A stretch of DNA of 64,000 nucleotides from Streptomyces candidus (GCF_014207445.1 NZ_JACHEM010000001.1:186001-250000), one strand, 5' to 3'. Positions 1 through 9,302 are shown, counted from the stretch's first letter. Made by a program: numbers and translations. Notes: generated by a model from the sequence alone, not told the origin.

Positions 1-287
1 ACCAGGACGTCGTCGTCGTCATGGATGATCTCCATGCCCTCGACGGGCTCGGCGACGACCTGTACGGGGGTGGGCGGCGCGGGCATCTCGACTTCGAGCC
101 AGGCCCCGCCGTGCACGCGTTCGGACTTCCCGACCACCGAGCCGTCGACCTGGACCTTTCCGGCAGCGGCGAGTTCGGCCGCCTTGGTCCGGGAAAACCC
201 GAACATCCGGGAAATGGCGGCGTCGACGCGCTCGCCCTCAAGGCCATCGGGAACGGGCAGGGTGCGGATCTCGGGAATCGTACTCAC
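1..287 (-). CDS. RluA-family 23S rRNA pseudouridine synthase, N-terminal part only
   Basis: Only the first 95 or so residues lie in the window; the gene runs off the left edge. The start is GTG at 287 (reads VSTIPEIRTLPVP). Residues about 20-60 (ISRMFGFSRTKAAELAAAGK, then VQVDG) look like the S4 RNA-binding domain that precedes the catalytic domain in RluA/RluD enzymes. These convert uridine to pseudouridine in 23S rRNA. The catalytic HRLD region is outside the window, so the exact member (RluD-like) cannot be settled. It follows lspA on the same strand after about 145 bases, the usual actinobacterial order. No Shine-Dalgarno is seen; CATACT lies 6 bases upstream of the start, so a leaderless message is possible. 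Confidence 0.82.
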   Translation of the reverse strand, partial: MSTIPEIRTLPVPDGLEGERVDAAISRMFGFSRTKAAELAAAGKVQVDGSVVGKSERVHGGAWLEVEMPAPPTPVQVVAEPVEGMEIIHDDDDVL

Positions 288-432
288 CCGTCGAGTATGC
301 AGGACCCCACCGACAAGCCTTACCGAAAGCCGCCTCCGCCTCCTGGCGACGGGCCCCTGACCTGCCCCCGCCCGCCTCCCCCGGGGCGGGCGCCGACGCC
401 CGGGTCGCCGCCCGGCGCCGCGTCGGCCCTCG

Positions 433-1152
433 TCAGTCCTTGTGCACGGTGCCGTCCGGGTCCAGGCCGCGGAACGACAGGATCACGATCAGGATGCCGC
501 CGCAGACGATGGCCGAATCGGCGAGGTTGAAGACGGCGAAGTTCACGGGCGCGATGAAGTCGACCACCGCCCCCTCCAGGAATCCGGGCGTACGGAAGAT
601 CCGGTCCGTGAGGTTGCCCAGCGCTCCCCCGAGGAGCAGACCCAGCGCGATGGCCCACGGCGTGCTGTAGAGCTTGCGCGCCAGCCGGGCGATCACCACG
701 ATCACCGAGGCCGCGATGATGGTGAAGATGATCGTGAAGGCCTCGCCGAAGCCGAACGCCGCGCCCGGATTGCGGATCGCCCGGAACTGCAACAGCTCAC
801 CGATCACGTCGATCGTCTCGCCACTGGGTTCCAGCTTGGCCACCACCAGCAGCTTCGTGCCGAGGTCCAGGGCGTAGGCGAGCAGCGCGATCACGAACAG
901 GACCGCGAGCTTCCGCTTCCCCCGCCCGGCCGGCACCGCCTCGCCGTCAACCTGGCTGGACCCCTCCGGGGCCCGGCCCGCCGCGCCCTCGGCCCCACCG
1001 GCCGCTGACCCGCCGACGGGCTCCCCGGCTCGCGCTGTTCCCGCGCTGTCCCCGGCAGCCCGCCCCGCAGCAGCGCTCTCGGCCTTCGAGGGCTGCTCCG
1101 GTTCGGCTCCTTCCACATCTGGCGTACCGATGATGCGCTCCGCCTCTGCCAC
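433..1152 (-). CDS. lspA: Signal peptidase II (prolipoprotein signal peptidase)
   Basis: This is the membrane aspartic peptidase that removes signal peptides from diacylglyceryl-modified prolipoproteins. Two conserved regions hold the catalytic aspartates: [12 protein letters not shown] and [11 protein letters not shown] near the C-terminus. The four expected membrane segments start around residue 85 ([20 protein letters not shown]). The first 80 or so residues are a low-complexity Ala/Gly/Glu extension that makes the protein (239 aa) longer than the roughly 160-200 aa usual for the family. The start is GTG at 1152 with GAGGGA six bases upstream, which supports translation of the extension. 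It is followed by the RluA-type synthase, as in many actinobacteria. Confidence 0.95.
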   Translation of the reverse strand: MAEAERIIGTPDVEGAEPEQPSKAESAAAGRAAGDSAGTARAGEPVGGSAAGGAEGAAGRAPEGSSQVDGEAVPAGRGKRKLAVLFVIALLAYALDLGTKLLVVAKLEPSGETIDVIGELLQFRAIRNPGAAFGFGEAFTIIFTIIAASVIVVIARLARKLYSTPWAIALGLLLGGALGNLTDRIFRTPGFLEGAVVDFIAPVNFAVFNLADSAIVCGGILIVILSFRGLDPDGTVHKD

Positions 1153-1407
1153 GTAAGTCCCTCGCCCTCAAACCTGAATGAGCACGAGGGTACGGCACAC
1201 CCGTACGGACCCCGAGCCCCGACAACCCCGCCCTTCCGTGGCCTCCGGGGCAGGGGGCCGCCGAGCGGCGGACGGCGTCTCCCCTGCTCGACCGGGCCGA
1301 AGAGCCCGGGCAGGCGCCGGCCCGCACCGGAGGTGCACCCGCACCCGACGCCGGCCCCGCTCAGCGCCGCGGCAGCAGGACTGGACGGGACGCCCCGCGA
1401 ACGCCCC

Positions 1408-2232
1408 TCAGTACCGCCGCTCCTGCTTCTGCTTGCACTCCACGCACAGCGTCGCCCGCGGGAACGCCTGCATCCGCGCCTTCCCGATCGGCTTCCCGCA
1501 GTTCTCGCAGACGCCGTACGTCCACGCGTCCAGCCGGTCCCGCGCGTGCTCCGTCTGCTCCAGCATCTCGCGGGCGTTGGCGGCCAGCGACATCTCGTGC
1601 TCGCGGGTGATGTTCTTGGTCCCGGTGTCGGCGTCGTCGTCGCCCGCCCCGTCCCCGGAGTCCCGCATCAGCCCGCTCAGCGCCTCCTCGGCGGCCGCGA
1701 TCTCGGCGCGCAGCCGCAGGATCTCGCTGTCCAGCTCGGCCCGCGCCTCGGAGACCTCCGCCGGGGTCCAGGGGTCCTCACCGGGCCGTACGGCCAGTTC
1801 GCCCGGCACCGCCCCGGTCGTCGCACGCGCTGCCGGCACCGCCTGCTTCCCGGCCGTCGCGGCCCCGCCCGGACTCTTCTTCGCAACCACCGTCTCGGCT
1901 CCCGTCTCCGCGGCCTCGGCCGCCGCCTCGGCCGCGGGTGCGGCCTGTGTCCCGGCTTCTCCGGCGGGCGCCGCCGAAGCCGTCTTCCCGGCCACGGCCC
2001 TCTTGGCCGCAGCCTTCTTCACCGCTGTCTCCGCCGTCTTCGCCGCCGGGGCCTTCTTCGCCGCCTTTTTCGCCGTCTTCCCGGCAGCGGCGCGTTTCAC
2101 CGGCGCCACCGCGTGCTCGCTGCCGCTCGCCCCCACGCTCTGCTCCTCCTCGGCGGACTGCTTTCCGGCCGCCGCTCCGGTGGTTCTCTTCGACGCCGTC
2201 TTCTTCGTTCCGGCGGTCTTGTCAGCCACCAT
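1408..2232 (-). CDS. DksA/TraR-family zinc-finger protein with a histone H1-like N-terminal tail
   Basis: The C-terminal 110 residues hold a DksA/TraR fold: a coiled coil (SEARAELDSEILRLRAEIAA onwards) and a four-cysteine zinc finger, CENCGKPIGKARM followed by LCVECKQKQ, at the very end. Family members bind in the RNA polymerase secondary channel and often act with ppGpp. The first 130 or so residues are rich in Lys, Ala and Thr (for example KRAAAGKTAKKAAKKAPAAK). This looks like a histone H1 / HupS-type DNA-binding tail and is not part of classical DksA. The ATG at 2232 is preceded by GAAGGGG. It sits between lspA and the divergent ileS. Annotated relatives are called DnaK suppressor proteins; a direct role in the stringent response is inference. 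Confidence 0.88.
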   Translation of the reverse strand: MVADKTAGTKKTASKRTTGAAAGKQSAEEEQSVGASGSEHAVAPVKRAAAGKTAKKAAKKAPAAKTAETAVKKAAAKRAVAGKTASAAPAGEAGTQAAPAAEAAAEAAETGAETVVAKKSPGGAATAGKQAVPAARATTGAVPGELAVRPGEDPWTPAEVSEARAELDSEILRLRAEIAAAEEALSGLMRDSGDGAGDDDADTGTKNITREHEMSLAANAREMLEQTEHARDRLDAWTYGVCENCGKPIGKARMQAFPRATLCVECKQKQERRY

Positions 2233-2245
2233 GGCCGCGGCCCCT

Positions 2246-2277
2246 TCACATTTTGTGATCTTGCACGCGAATCGTGC
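2246..2277 (-). promoter_or_regulatory. Two small inverted repeats just upstream of the DksA-like gene
   Basis: TCACA-ttt-TGTGA (2246-2258) and GCACG-cgaat-CGTGC (2263-2277) lie back to back, 14 to 45 bases before the ATG at 2232, in a locally less GC-rich stretch. They could be a protein-binding site or part of the leader of the DksA-like gene. No regulator is assigned and chance occurrence is possible. The rest of 2278-2565 shows nothing I can name. Confidence 0.3.
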
Positions 2278-2569
2278 TGGGACGATAAATCGGCCTCAGC
2301 GCCGCGGCAACGGGGGACTGCGCCGGTTGTGCCCTCCCCACGCGGTATCGAGACGAACCTGCATCCGTTGTGCCCAGCTCTCCGCCGGGTAATCGCCCCA
2401 CGCGCGCGTGCCCGCACTCCGCCCGCCCGCGTATGGCCATTCGGGTCACTCCCGCCGCACGCCCCGCCCCGCGCTCCCCCCGCGCCCGCCCCGGAAAACC
2501 TGTCTGCCGCCGTCTGCGCGGCCCCGTACACTGGCCGGAGCGAAAGGCGTCGATGGGGCCGAGTAGCGC

Positions 2570-2785
2570 CGCACGCAGCGATGAGCGACCCGGGGACGGT
2601 GAGAGCCCGGGGGCGAGCACGGCGTGAAGCATCACCCCGGAGCCGCCGGAAGAAAGTCCGCCGCAGTCGGGCGGACGACTAGACCCGGCATCGCGCCCCT
2701 AATGAGGGGGCCGCGGACGCACGTCGTCCGGGGTCAAGGAGGGTGGTACCGCGGGAGCAGCACGATCGCTCTCGTCCCTCCGACG
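2570..2785 (+). promoter_or_regulatory. Translational T-box riboswitch leader of ileS
   Basis: The hallmark T-box sequence AGGGTGGTACCGCGG is at 2740-2754, followed by a stem ending in CGTCCCTCCG. The leader begins near GCAGCGATGAGCGAC (about 2575), the usual entry to stem I. An ATC at 2631-2633 lies between CGGC and GCCG and is a candidate isoleucine specifier. CCCTCC (2776-2781) is complementary to the ileS Shine-Dalgarno GGAGG (2803-2807). Sequestration of the ribosome site unless uncharged tRNA-Ile binds is therefore plausible. This matches the actinobacterial ileS T-box class, which acts on translation and has a short stem I. The boundaries are approximate; no folding was run. Confidence 0.88.
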
Positions 2786-2818
2786 GAAGCCACCAGTCCG
2801 CCGGAGGAAGAGCGCCCG

Positions 2819-5800
2819 ATGACACCGCCCCAGTACAACCCGGTCCCCGCGCAGGTCGACTTGCCCGCCCTGGAGCACGCCGTGCTCGACTTCTGGGAGC
2901 AGGCCAAGGTCTTCGCCAAGTCCCTCGAAGCCTCCGAGGGCCGCCCCGAGTGGGTCTTCTACGAAGGCCCGCCGACCGCCAACGGCATGCCCGGCGCCCA
3001 CCACATCGAGGCCCGCGTCTTCAAGGACGTCTTCCCCCGCTTCCGCACGATGCAGGGCTACCACGTGGGCCGGAAGGCGGGCTGGGACTGCCACGGCCTG
3101 CCCGTCGAGCTGGCGGTCGAGAAGGAACTCGGCTTCAGCGGCAAGCAGGACATCGAGAACTACGGCATCGCCGCGTTCAACGACAAGTGCCGCGAGTCCG
3201 TCACCCGCCACACCGACGCCTTCGCCGAGCTGACCCAGCGAATGGGCTACTGGGTCGACCTGGACGACGCGTACCGCACGATGGACCCGGAGTACGTCGA
3301 GTCCGTCTGGTGGTCCCTGAAGGAGATCTTCAACAAGGGGCTCCTCACCCAGGACTACCGGGTCGCCCCCTGGTGCCCCCGCTGCGGCACCGGCCTCTCC
3401 GACCACGAGCTGGCGCAGGGTTACGAGACGGTCGTCGACCCGTCGGTCTTCGTCCGCTTCCCGCTGACCGGCGGCCCGCTCGCCGGTGAGGCCGCGCTCC
3501 TGGTCTGGACGACCACGCCCTGGACCCTGGTGTCCAACACGGCCGTCGCGGCGCACCCGACGGTCCGCTACGTCGTCGCCACCGACGGCACGGAGAAGCT
3601 CGTCGTCGCCGAACCCCTCCTGGAGAAGGCCCTCGGTGAGGGCTGGACGGTGACCGGCGAGTCCTTCACCGGCGCCGAGATGGAGCGCTGGACCTACCAG
3701 CGTCCGTTCGAGCTGGTGGAGTTCCCGAGCGCGAGCGAGGGAACCCATGAGCACAGCCCCACGGGGGCCCACTTCGTCGTCAACGCCGACTACGTCACCA
3801 CCGAGGACGGCACCGGCCTCGTCCACCAGTCCCCCGCCTTCGGCGCCGACGACCTCGTCGTCTGCAAGTCGTACGGCCTGCCGGTGGTGAACCCGGTCCG
3901 CCCCGACGGCACGTTCGAGGAGGACATCCCGCTCGTCGGCGGTGTGTTCTTCAAGAAGGCCGACGAACAGCTCACCGCCGACCTGGACGCCCGCGGCCTG
4001 CTGTTCCGTCACGTCCCGTACGAGCACAGCTATCCGCACTGCTGGCGCTGCCACACCGCGCTGCTGTACTACGCGCAGCCGTCCTGGTACGTCCGTACGA
4101 CCGCCGTCAAGGACCGTCTCCTCGAAGAGAACGAGAAGACCAACTGGTTCCCGGACTCGGTCAAGCACGGACGTTTCGGCGACTGGCTCAACAACAACAT
4201 CGACTGGGCCCTGTCCCGCAACCGCTACTGGGGCACCCCGCTGCCCATCTGGCGCTGCGAGGACGACCACCTCACCTGCGTGGGCTCCCGCGCCGAGCTC
4301 TCCGAGCTGTCCGGCCAGGACCACAGCGCCCTGGACCCGCACCGCCCGTACATCGACGACGTCACCTTCGGCTGCACCCACGAGGGCTGCACCCTGACGG
4401 CGACGCGCGTGCCCGAGGTCATCGACGCCTGGTACGACTCAGGTTCGATGCCGTTCGCACAGTGGGGCTACCCGTACAAGAACAAGGACATCTTCGAGAA
4501 GCGCTACCCGGCGCAGTTCATCTCGGAGGCCATCGACCAGACCCGCGGCTGGTTCTACACGCTGATGGCCGTCGGCACCCTGGTCTTCGACAAGTCGTCG
4601 TACGAGAACGTGGTCTGCCTCGGCCACATCCTCGCCGAGGACGGCCGCAAGATGTCCAAGCACCTGGGCAACATCCTCCAGCCCATCCCCCTGATGGACC
4701 AGCACGGCGCGGACGCGGTGCGCTGGTTCATGGCGGCCGGCGGCTCCCCGTGGGCGGCCCGGCGCGTCGGCCACGGCACCATCCAGGAGGTCGTCCGCAA
4801 GACCCTCCTCACGTACTGGAACACGGTCGCCTTCCAGGCCCTGTACGCCCGTACGTCGTCCTGGGCGCCCAGCGCCGCCGACCCGGCGCCCGCGGAGCGC
4901 ACGGTCCTCGACCGCTGGCTGCTCTCCGAGCTGAACGCCCTGGTCGACCAGGTCACCCAGGCCCTGGAGGCGTACGACACCCAGCGCGCCGGCAAGCTCC
5001 TGTCGGCCTTCGTCGACGACCTCTCGAACTGGTACGTGCGCCGCTCCCGGCGCCGCTTCTGGCAGGGCGACAAGGCCGCGCTGCGCACCCTGCACGATGT
5101 CGTCGAGACGGTGACCCGTCTGATGGCCCCGCTGACCCCCTTCATCACGGAGCGGGTCTGGCAGGACATGGTCGTCCCCGTCACCCCGGACGCACCCGAA
5201 TCCGTCCACCTCGCCTCCTGGCCGGAGCCCGACCTGGCCGCCATCGACCCCACGCTCTCCACCCAGATGGCGCTCGTGCGCCGCCTGGTCGAGCTGGGCC
5301 GCGCCACCCGCGCGGAGTCGGGCGTCAAGACCCGCCAGCCGCTCTCCCGGGCCCTGGTGGCGGCCAACGGCTTCGCCGCCCTCTCCCCCGAGCTCCAGGC
5401 GCAGATCACCGAGGAGCTCAACGTCTCCTCCCTCGCCTCCCTGTCCGAAGTCGGCGGCTCCCTCGTCGACACGACCGCCAAGGCGAACTTCCGCGCCCTC
5501 GGCAAGCGCTTCGGCAAGGGCGTCCAGGACGTCGCGAAGGCGGTGGCCGCGGCCGACGCGGCAGCCCTCTCCCTCGCCCTGCGCGACGGCGAGGCCCCCC
5601 TCACCGTCAACGGCGAGACCATCGTCCTCACCCCCGACGAGGTGATCATCACGGAGACCCCGCGCGAGGGCTGGTCCGTCGCCTCGGACTCCGGTGCCAC
5701 GGTCGCCCTCGACCTGGAGATCACCCCGGAACTCCGCAGGGCGGGCCTCGCCCGCGACGCGATCCGACTGATCCAGGAGGCCCGCAAGAACAGCGGCCTG

Positions 5801-5995
5801 GACGTCGCCGACCGCATCGCCGTCCGCTGGACCTCCACGAGCCCCGAGACGACCGAGGCGCTCACCGCCCACGCCTCCCTCATCTCGGACGAGGTCCTGG
5901 CCACGGAGTACGCGGAGGGCGCTGCTGACGACACGTTCGGCACCGCCTTCACCGACGAACCCCTCGCGCTGGCCTTCCACCTGCGCAAAGTCTGA
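2819..5995 (+). CDS. ileS: Isoleucyl-tRNA synthetase (long, eukaryote-like type)
   Basis: This cytoplasmic class I enzyme charges tRNA-Ile. The start is ATG at 2819 with GGAGG at 2803-2807; the reading frame stays open upstream, but that part is the T-box leader. The HIGH-type motif is degenerate (GMPGAHHIE, residues 56-64). The second signature is KMSKHLGN near residue 611. The editing domain lies between them, and CPRCG and CWRCH motifs typical of the family are present. At 1058 residues it resembles the long IleRS type that in other bacteria is often naturally mupirocin-resistant; resistance here is inference. It is divergent from the DksA-like gene and converges on divIVA, with two strong hairpins between. 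Confidence 0.96.
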   Translation: MTPPQYNPVPAQVDLPALEHAVLDFWEQAKVFAKSLEASEGRPEWVFYEGPPTANGMPGAHHIEARVFKDVFPRFRTMQGYHVGRKAGWDCHGLPVELAVEKELGFSGKQDIENYGIAAFNDKCRESVTRHTDAFAELTQRMGYWVDLDDAYRTMDPEYVESVWWSLKEIFNKGLLTQDYRVAPWCPRCGTGLSDHELAQGYETVVDPSVFVRFPLTGGPLAGEAALLVWTTTPWTLVSNTAVAAHPTVRYVVATDGTEKLVVAEPLLEKALGEGWTVTGESFTGAEMERWTYQRPFELVEFPSASEGTHEHSPTGAHFVVNADYVTTEDGTGLVHQSPAFGADDLVVCKSYGLPVVNPVRPDGTFEEDIPLVGGVFFKKADEQLTADLDARGLLFRHVPYEHSYPHCWRCHTALLYYAQPSWYVRTTAVKDRLLEENEKTNWFPDSVKHGRFGDWLNNNIDWALSRNRYWGTPLPIWRCEDDHLTCVGSRAELSELSGQDHSALDPHRPYIDDVTFGCTHEGCTLTATRVPEVIDAWYDSGSMPFAQWGYPYKNKDIFEKRYPAQFISEAIDQTRGWFYTLMAVGTLVFDKSSYENVVCLGHILAEDGRKMSKHLGNILQPIPLMDQHGADAVRWFMAAGGSPWAARRVGHGTIQEVVRKTLLTYWNTVAFQALYARTSSWAPSAADPAPAERTVLDRWLLSELNALVDQVTQALEAYDTQRAGKLLSAFVDDLSNWYVRRSRRRFWQGDKAALRTLHDVVETVTRLMAPLTPFITERVWQDMVVPVTPDAPESVHLASWPEPDLAAIDPTLSTQMALVRRLVELGRATRAESGVKTRQPLSRALVAANGFAALSPELQAQITEELNVSSLASLSEVGGSLVDTTAKANFRALGKRFGKGVQDVAKAVAAADAAALSLALRDGEAPLTVNGETIVLTPDEVIITETPREGWSVASDSGATVALDLEITPELRRAGLARDAIRLIQEARKNSGLDVADRIAVRWTSTSPETTEALTAHASLISDEVLATEYAEGAADDTFGTAFTDEPLALAFHLRKV

Positions 5996-6017
5996 CCGCC
6001 CGCGTCACCGACGCGTC

Positions 6018-6047
6018 AGGGCCCGGAGGCAACAGCCTCCGGGCCCT
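6018..6047 (+). terminator. Hairpin terminator after ileS
   Basis: A perfect 13-bp stem, AGGGCCCGGAGGC / GCCTCCGGGCCCT, closes a 4-base loop (AACA). It starts 22 bases after the ileS stop. There is no long U-tract, as is common in Streptomyces terminators. Confidence 0.85.
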
Positions 6048-6103
6048 GCTCATTCCCGCGAAGCCCTCCACCGCGCTCCGCCGGAGCCCCGCGCCCACGG
6101 CAA

Positions 6104-6143
6104 AGGGGCGGGCCCCGGAACCGAAGTCCCGGGGCCCGCCCCT
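6104..6143. terminator. Second, bidirectional hairpin between ileS and divIVA
   Basis: A perfect 15-bp stem, AGGGGCGGGCCCCGG / CCGGGGCCCGCCCCT, has a 10-base loop. It sits between the convergent ileS and divIVA ends and can serve both strands. It is about 40 bases past the divIVA stop, so it is the likely end of the divIVA transcript. Confidence 0.82.
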
Positions 6144-6185
6144 CGCCTGCCGACGGCTACGCGCTCATCACGCGCACCGACCGCC

Positions 6186-7382
6186 TCAGTTGTCGTCCTC
6201 GTCGATGAGGAACCCGCGCATCGGCGAGGGCGCCTGCTGCATCGGCTGCTGGCCCTGCGGCCGCACCGGTGCCATCGGCTGGGTCATCGCCGGGGTCATC
6301 TGCTGCTGACCGCCGTACGACTGCGCACCGTTCGACTGGCCGTTGCCCATCGAGGGGCCGCCCATCGACGGGTTGCCACCCATGGAGTGACCCATGGACG
6401 AGGCACCGGCAGGTGCCATCGTGCTGCTCATCTGCGGGGCCGGCGGCAGCGAAGCCGTGGCCGGGGTCCGCGGCGGAGCCAGCGAGTCGTCCGCCTGGGT
6501 CTCCAGCTGACGCAGCTGCGACTCCAGGTAGGACTTCAGCCGGGTCCGGTACTCGCGCTCGAAGCCGCGCAGGTCTTCGACCTTGCGCTCCAGCGTGGCG
6601 CGGGCGGACTCCAGCGAGCCCATCGCGACGCGGTGCTTCTCCTGCGCGTCCCGTTCCAGTGCGTCCGCCTTGGCGCGGGCGTCGCGCTCCAGGCCCTCGG
6701 CACGCGAACGGGCCTCGCCGACGATCTTGTTGGCCTCGGAGCGGGCCTCCGCGATCGCCTGGTCGGCGGTCTGCTGCGCCAGCGAGAGCACGCGGGCGGC
6801 ACTGTCGCCACCGGGCTGCTGCATCTGCTGCTGCGGCGGCTGCTGCTGCATCGGGTTCTGTCCCATGGGACCACCCATCGGACCCTGACCCATGCCCTGA
6901 CCCATGCCGCCCTGCATCGGACCGCCCTGACCCTGCATCGGACCGGGACCGTGCTGACCCTGCATCGGGCCCTGGCCCATGGGGCCGGGACCGTGCTGGC
7001 CCTGCTGCGGGCCGGGACCGTGGCCACCGGGACCGGCGGGCAGCTGCGGCGGGCCGGGAAGCTGGGGCTGGCCCATCTGCGGCGGCTGCTGCTGTTGCTG
7101 CTGAGGCGGTCCTGATATGGCCGCGGGGACGGGCGCACCCGGTCCACCGGGCCGGTTGTCCTGCTGCTCCGGCTTGCGCATGCCCTGCTGCTGCTGGTTC
7201 TGCGCGGCCGCGCGGGTCGCTGCGGCCAGCTTGGCGCGCAGGTCCTCGTTCTCGCGGAGCAGTCGGGTCAGTTCGGACTCGACCTCGTCGAGGAAGGCGT
7301 CAACCTCGTCCTCGTCATAGCCTTCTCGCAGGCGGACGGTCGTGAACTGCTTGTTCCGCACGTCCTCGGGGGTCAGCGGCAT
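6186..7382 (-). CDS. divIVA: DivIVA / Wag31 polar growth determinant
   Basis: DivIVA is a coiled-coil scaffold at hyphal tips that marks sites of apical growth and branching. The start is ATG at 7382 ([20 protein letters not shown]), with GAGGTGAAG upstream; this is the conserved N-terminal membrane-targeting segment. A short coiled coil follows to about residue 60. Residues about 65-175 form a Gln/Pro/Gly/Met-rich linker. A long coiled coil ([20 protein letters not shown] through [13 protein letters not shown]) comes next, then a second Gln/Met-rich tail ending GFLIDEDDN. The 398-residue length is typical of Streptomyces and much longer than Bacillus DivIVA. The gene lies downstream of yggT and sepF. 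In Streptomyces AfsK phosphorylates DivIVA; no site is asserted here. Confidence 0.96.
   Translation of the reverse strand: MPLTPEDVRNKQFTTVRLREGYDEDEVDAFLDEVESELTRLLRENEDLRAKLAAATRAAAQNQQQQGMRKPEQQDNRPGGPGAPVPAAISGPPQQQQQQPPQMGQPQLPGPPQLPAGPGGHGPGPQQGQHGPGPMGQGPMQGQHGPGPMQGQGGPMQGGMGQGMGQGPMGGPMGQNPMQQQPPQQQMQQPGGDSAARVLSLAQQTADQAIAEARSEANKIVGEARSRAEGLERDARAKADALERDAQEKHRVAMGSLESARATLERKVEDLRGFEREYRTRLKSYLESQLRQLETQADDSLAPPRTPATASLPPAPQMSSTMAPAGASSMGHSMGGNPSMGGPSMGNGQSNGAQSYGGQQQMTPAMTQPMAPVRPQGQQPMQQAPSPMRGFLIDEDDN
6830..7120 (-). repeat. Imperfect tandem repeats encoding the Gln/Pro/Gly/Met linker of DivIVA
   Basis: The coding sequence repeats short units for GQHGPGPM / MQGQGGPM / MGQGPM and polyglutamine runs (CTG/CTGCTG on the plus strand). 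The repeats are in phase with the frame and fall between the two coiled coils. Length variation between strains is therefore expected without frame loss. Confidence 0.75.
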
Positions 7383-7431
7383 CTCTTCTTCACCTCTACG
7401 TAGTCGTCGGCAGTCGGCAAGACCGTATCGC

Positions 7432-7728
7432 TCACATCCCGCGCCCAATGTTGTTCACAACACTGATCAGGATGTAGACGATGATCATCAGAACGAAGAA
7501 GGACAGGTCGAGTGCCACGCCCCCGAGACGCAGCGGCGGAATGAACCGCCGCAGAAGCTTGAGCGGTGGATCGGTGACAGTGTAAGTGGCCTCAAGAACG
7601 ACCACCATCGCCTTGCCGGGTTGCCAGGAGCGCGCGAACTGAAACACGTAATCCATGACGAGCCGGAAGATCAGCACGACGAGGAAGCACATCAGCGCGA
7701 TGTAGATCACGTCCAGTGCGATGCCCAT
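7432..7728 (-). CDS. YggT-family small membrane protein
   Basis: A 98-residue protein with two hydrophobic segments, [20 protein letters not shown] at the N-terminus and [19 protein letters not shown] near the C-terminus. Between them is a loop containing [14 protein letters not shown], the typical YggT signature. I chose ATG 7728 because the hydrophobic segment begins directly after it; the open frame further upstream is low-complexity. YggT proteins are conserved next to sepF and divIVA in Gram-positive bacteria. Their molecular role is unknown; a link to division or envelope is inferred from position. Confidence 0.9.
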   Translation of the reverse strand: MGIALDVIYIALMCFLVVLIFRLVMDYVFQFARSWQPGKAMVVVLEATYTVTDPPLKLLRRFIPPLRLGGVALDLSFFVLMIIVYILISVVNNIGRGM

Positions 7729-7810
7729 TCCCGTGCGTCCCTCTCCCCTGGCTCTCGCCTCAGTCCGGCCTCGTGGCCGGTTGTTCCGGTCGGTCCTGCT
7801 CTCGGCTCCG

Positions 7811-8422
7811 TCAGCTCTGGTTGAAGAAACCGCCCTCTGCAATACGGGCCTTGTCCTCCGCCGTGACATCGACGTTAGCAGGCGACAACAGGAACACCTT
7901 CTGCGTCACTCGCTCAATGCTGCCATGCAGACCGAAGACGAGTCCTGCGGCAAAGTCGACAAGTCGCTTCGCGTCGGTGTCGTCCATCTCCGTGAGGTTC
8001 ATGATCACCGGAGTGCCCTCGCGGAAGTGTTCCCCGATGGTACGGGCCTCGTTGTAGGTCCGGGGGTGCAGTGTGGTGATGCGGTACGGCTCCCGCTCGG
8101 ACACGACCTTGGGCATGATCACCGGTGCGTTCTTCTCCAGGCTCGGGCGTTCGGGTGTGATGGATGCCACGGGGGCGATTCGCGCGGGTCGTCCGCTTTC
8201 CACCGGAAGTTGTACGGGCTCGCGGGGGGCCGGGGGCTGCACCACTCGTACCGGTTCGTCCCGCTCCCGCTCGACCTGGTGCGGGGGCTGGTGCCGACGG
8301 TGGTCGCGCTCCGGCTCCGGCTCGGGCTCGAAGTCGTCGTCGGGGTCAAAGCCCCGGCCGTCGTACCCATCGTCCTCCACGAGGCCGAGGTAGACCGCCA
8401 TCTTGCGCATAGCGCCGGCCAT
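7811..8422 (-). CDS. sepF: SepF, FtsZ membrane anchor
   Basis: SepF tethers FtsZ filaments to the membrane and is essential for septation in actinobacteria, which lack FtsA. The N-terminus [15 protein letters not shown] is the amphipathic membrane-targeting helix. A charged, Pro/Glu/Arg-rich linker fills residues about 20-100. The C-terminal SepF domain carries [20 protein letters not shown] and [15 protein letters not shown], the FtsZ-binding dimer core. At 203 residues it is normal for Streptomyces SepF located in the dcw cluster. The stop lies about 80 bases before the yggT start, so co-transcription is likely. Confidence 0.95.
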   Translation of the reverse strand: MAGAMRKMAVYLGLVEDDGYDGRGFDPDDDFEPEPEPERDHRRHQPPHQVERERDEPVRVVQPPAPREPVQLPVESGRPARIAPVASITPERPSLEKNAPVIMPKVVSEREPYRITTLHPRTYNEARTIGEHFREGTPVIMNLTEMDDTDAKRLVDFAAGLVFGLHGSIERVTQKVFLLSPANVDVTAEDKARIAEGGFFNQS

Positions 8423-8543
8423 TTCCTGAGTCCTCCGCTCTGTGGTGGATCGGCCTCGTCACCAAGTGCCAGCGATCCACTGGGCCTGTCCCTGATAGTG
8501 GGGATGACCATATTTTCTGCTGTGGTCCGACTGCTTCGCGACG

Positions 8544-9299
8544 TTACCCGAGGCGAGGGCGGACGCCGAGTACCGCAGTGCCGACGCGCACATGTGTCGC
8601 ACCGGCGGCCACGGCCTCGTCCAGATCCGCGCTCATTCCCGCGGACACCATGGTGGCAGCCGGATGAGCGGTGCGCAGGCGGGACGACATTTCCCGCAGG
8701 CGCTCGAAGGCTTCCCGTGGACGCCCGGCGTACTCCCCGGCCAGCGGCGCGACGGTCATCAGCCCGTCCAGCCGGAGTCCCGGCGCCCCGGCGACGGCCG
8801 CGGCCAGCTCGTCCACGCCGTCCGGGGCCACCCCGCCCCGTTCGCCCCGTTCGCCCGATCCGGCGTCCAGGGCCACCTGCAGCAGGCACCCGACCTCGCG
8901 CTCGGCCCGCACCGCGGCGGCGGACAGCGAGTGCACCAGCTTCAGCCGGTCGACGGACTGCACCTGCTGGGCGTAACCGACCACCGAACGCACCTTGTTG
9001 GTCTGCAACTGGCCGACGAAGTGCCAGGTCAGCGGCAGGTCGGCGCACTGGGCCGCCTTGGGGGCGGCGTCCTGGTCCCGGTTCTCGGCGACATGCCGGA
9101 CGCCCAGTTCGGCGAGCAGTCGCACATCGCTCGCCGGGTAGGTCTTGGTGACGACGATCAGGGTCACCTCGTCACGCGCCCGCCCGACCGCCGCACAGGC
9201 GGCGGAGATACGTTCCTCCACCTGTGCCAGGTTCGAGGCGAGCAGGTCCTTGCGCTCCGGGAGCCCCCGGGCGCCCGCGTCTTCCGTACGGTCCGTCAT
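8544..9299 (-). CDS. YggS/PROSC-family pyridoxal phosphate-binding protein
   Basis: This is a single-domain PLP-binding TIM-barrel protein (251 aa) with the fold of the alanine racemase N-terminal domain. The PLP lysine is in VTLIVVTKTYPASDVR. Also present are GVRHVAENRDQDAAPK, TWHFVGQLQTNK and MVSAGMSADLDEAVAAGATH, the last binding phosphate. The family buffers PLP and influences amino and keto acid balance; no enzymatic activity is established. Its ATG (9299) lies 3 bases after the pgeF stop, so the two are probably translationally coupled. This placement between pgeF and sepF is conserved in Gram-positive dcw clusters. Confidence 0.94.
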   Translation of the reverse strand: MTDRTEDAGARGLPERKDLLASNLAQVEERISAACAAVGRARDEVTLIVVTKTYPASDVRLLAELGVRHVAENRDQDAAPKAAQCADLPLTWHFVGQLQTNKVRSVVGYAQQVQSVDRLKLVHSLSAAAVRAEREVGCLLQVALDAGSGERGERGGVAPDGVDELAAAVAGAPGLRLDGLMTVAPLAGEYAGRPREAFERLREMSSRLRTAHPAATMVSAGMSADLDEAVAAGATHVRVGTAVLGVRPRLG

Positions 9300-9302
9300 G
9301 TC

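Noticed and set aside
369..392. GC-rich hairpin between the RluA gene and lspA
   Set aside because: Only 8 bp of stem in very GC-rich DNA between two genes likely co-transcribed; not convincing as a terminator.
4439..5980. Long open frames antisense to ileS (for example 513 codons)
   Set aside because: GC-rich third positions open opposite-strand frames; the products are Arg/Gly/Glu-rich without motifs, while the sense frame is a complete IleRS.
6830..7120. CTG/CAG triplet and GGACC repeats as a CRISPR or satellite
   Set aside because: They are in-frame codons for the Gln/Pro/Gly/Met linker of DivIVA, with no spacers.
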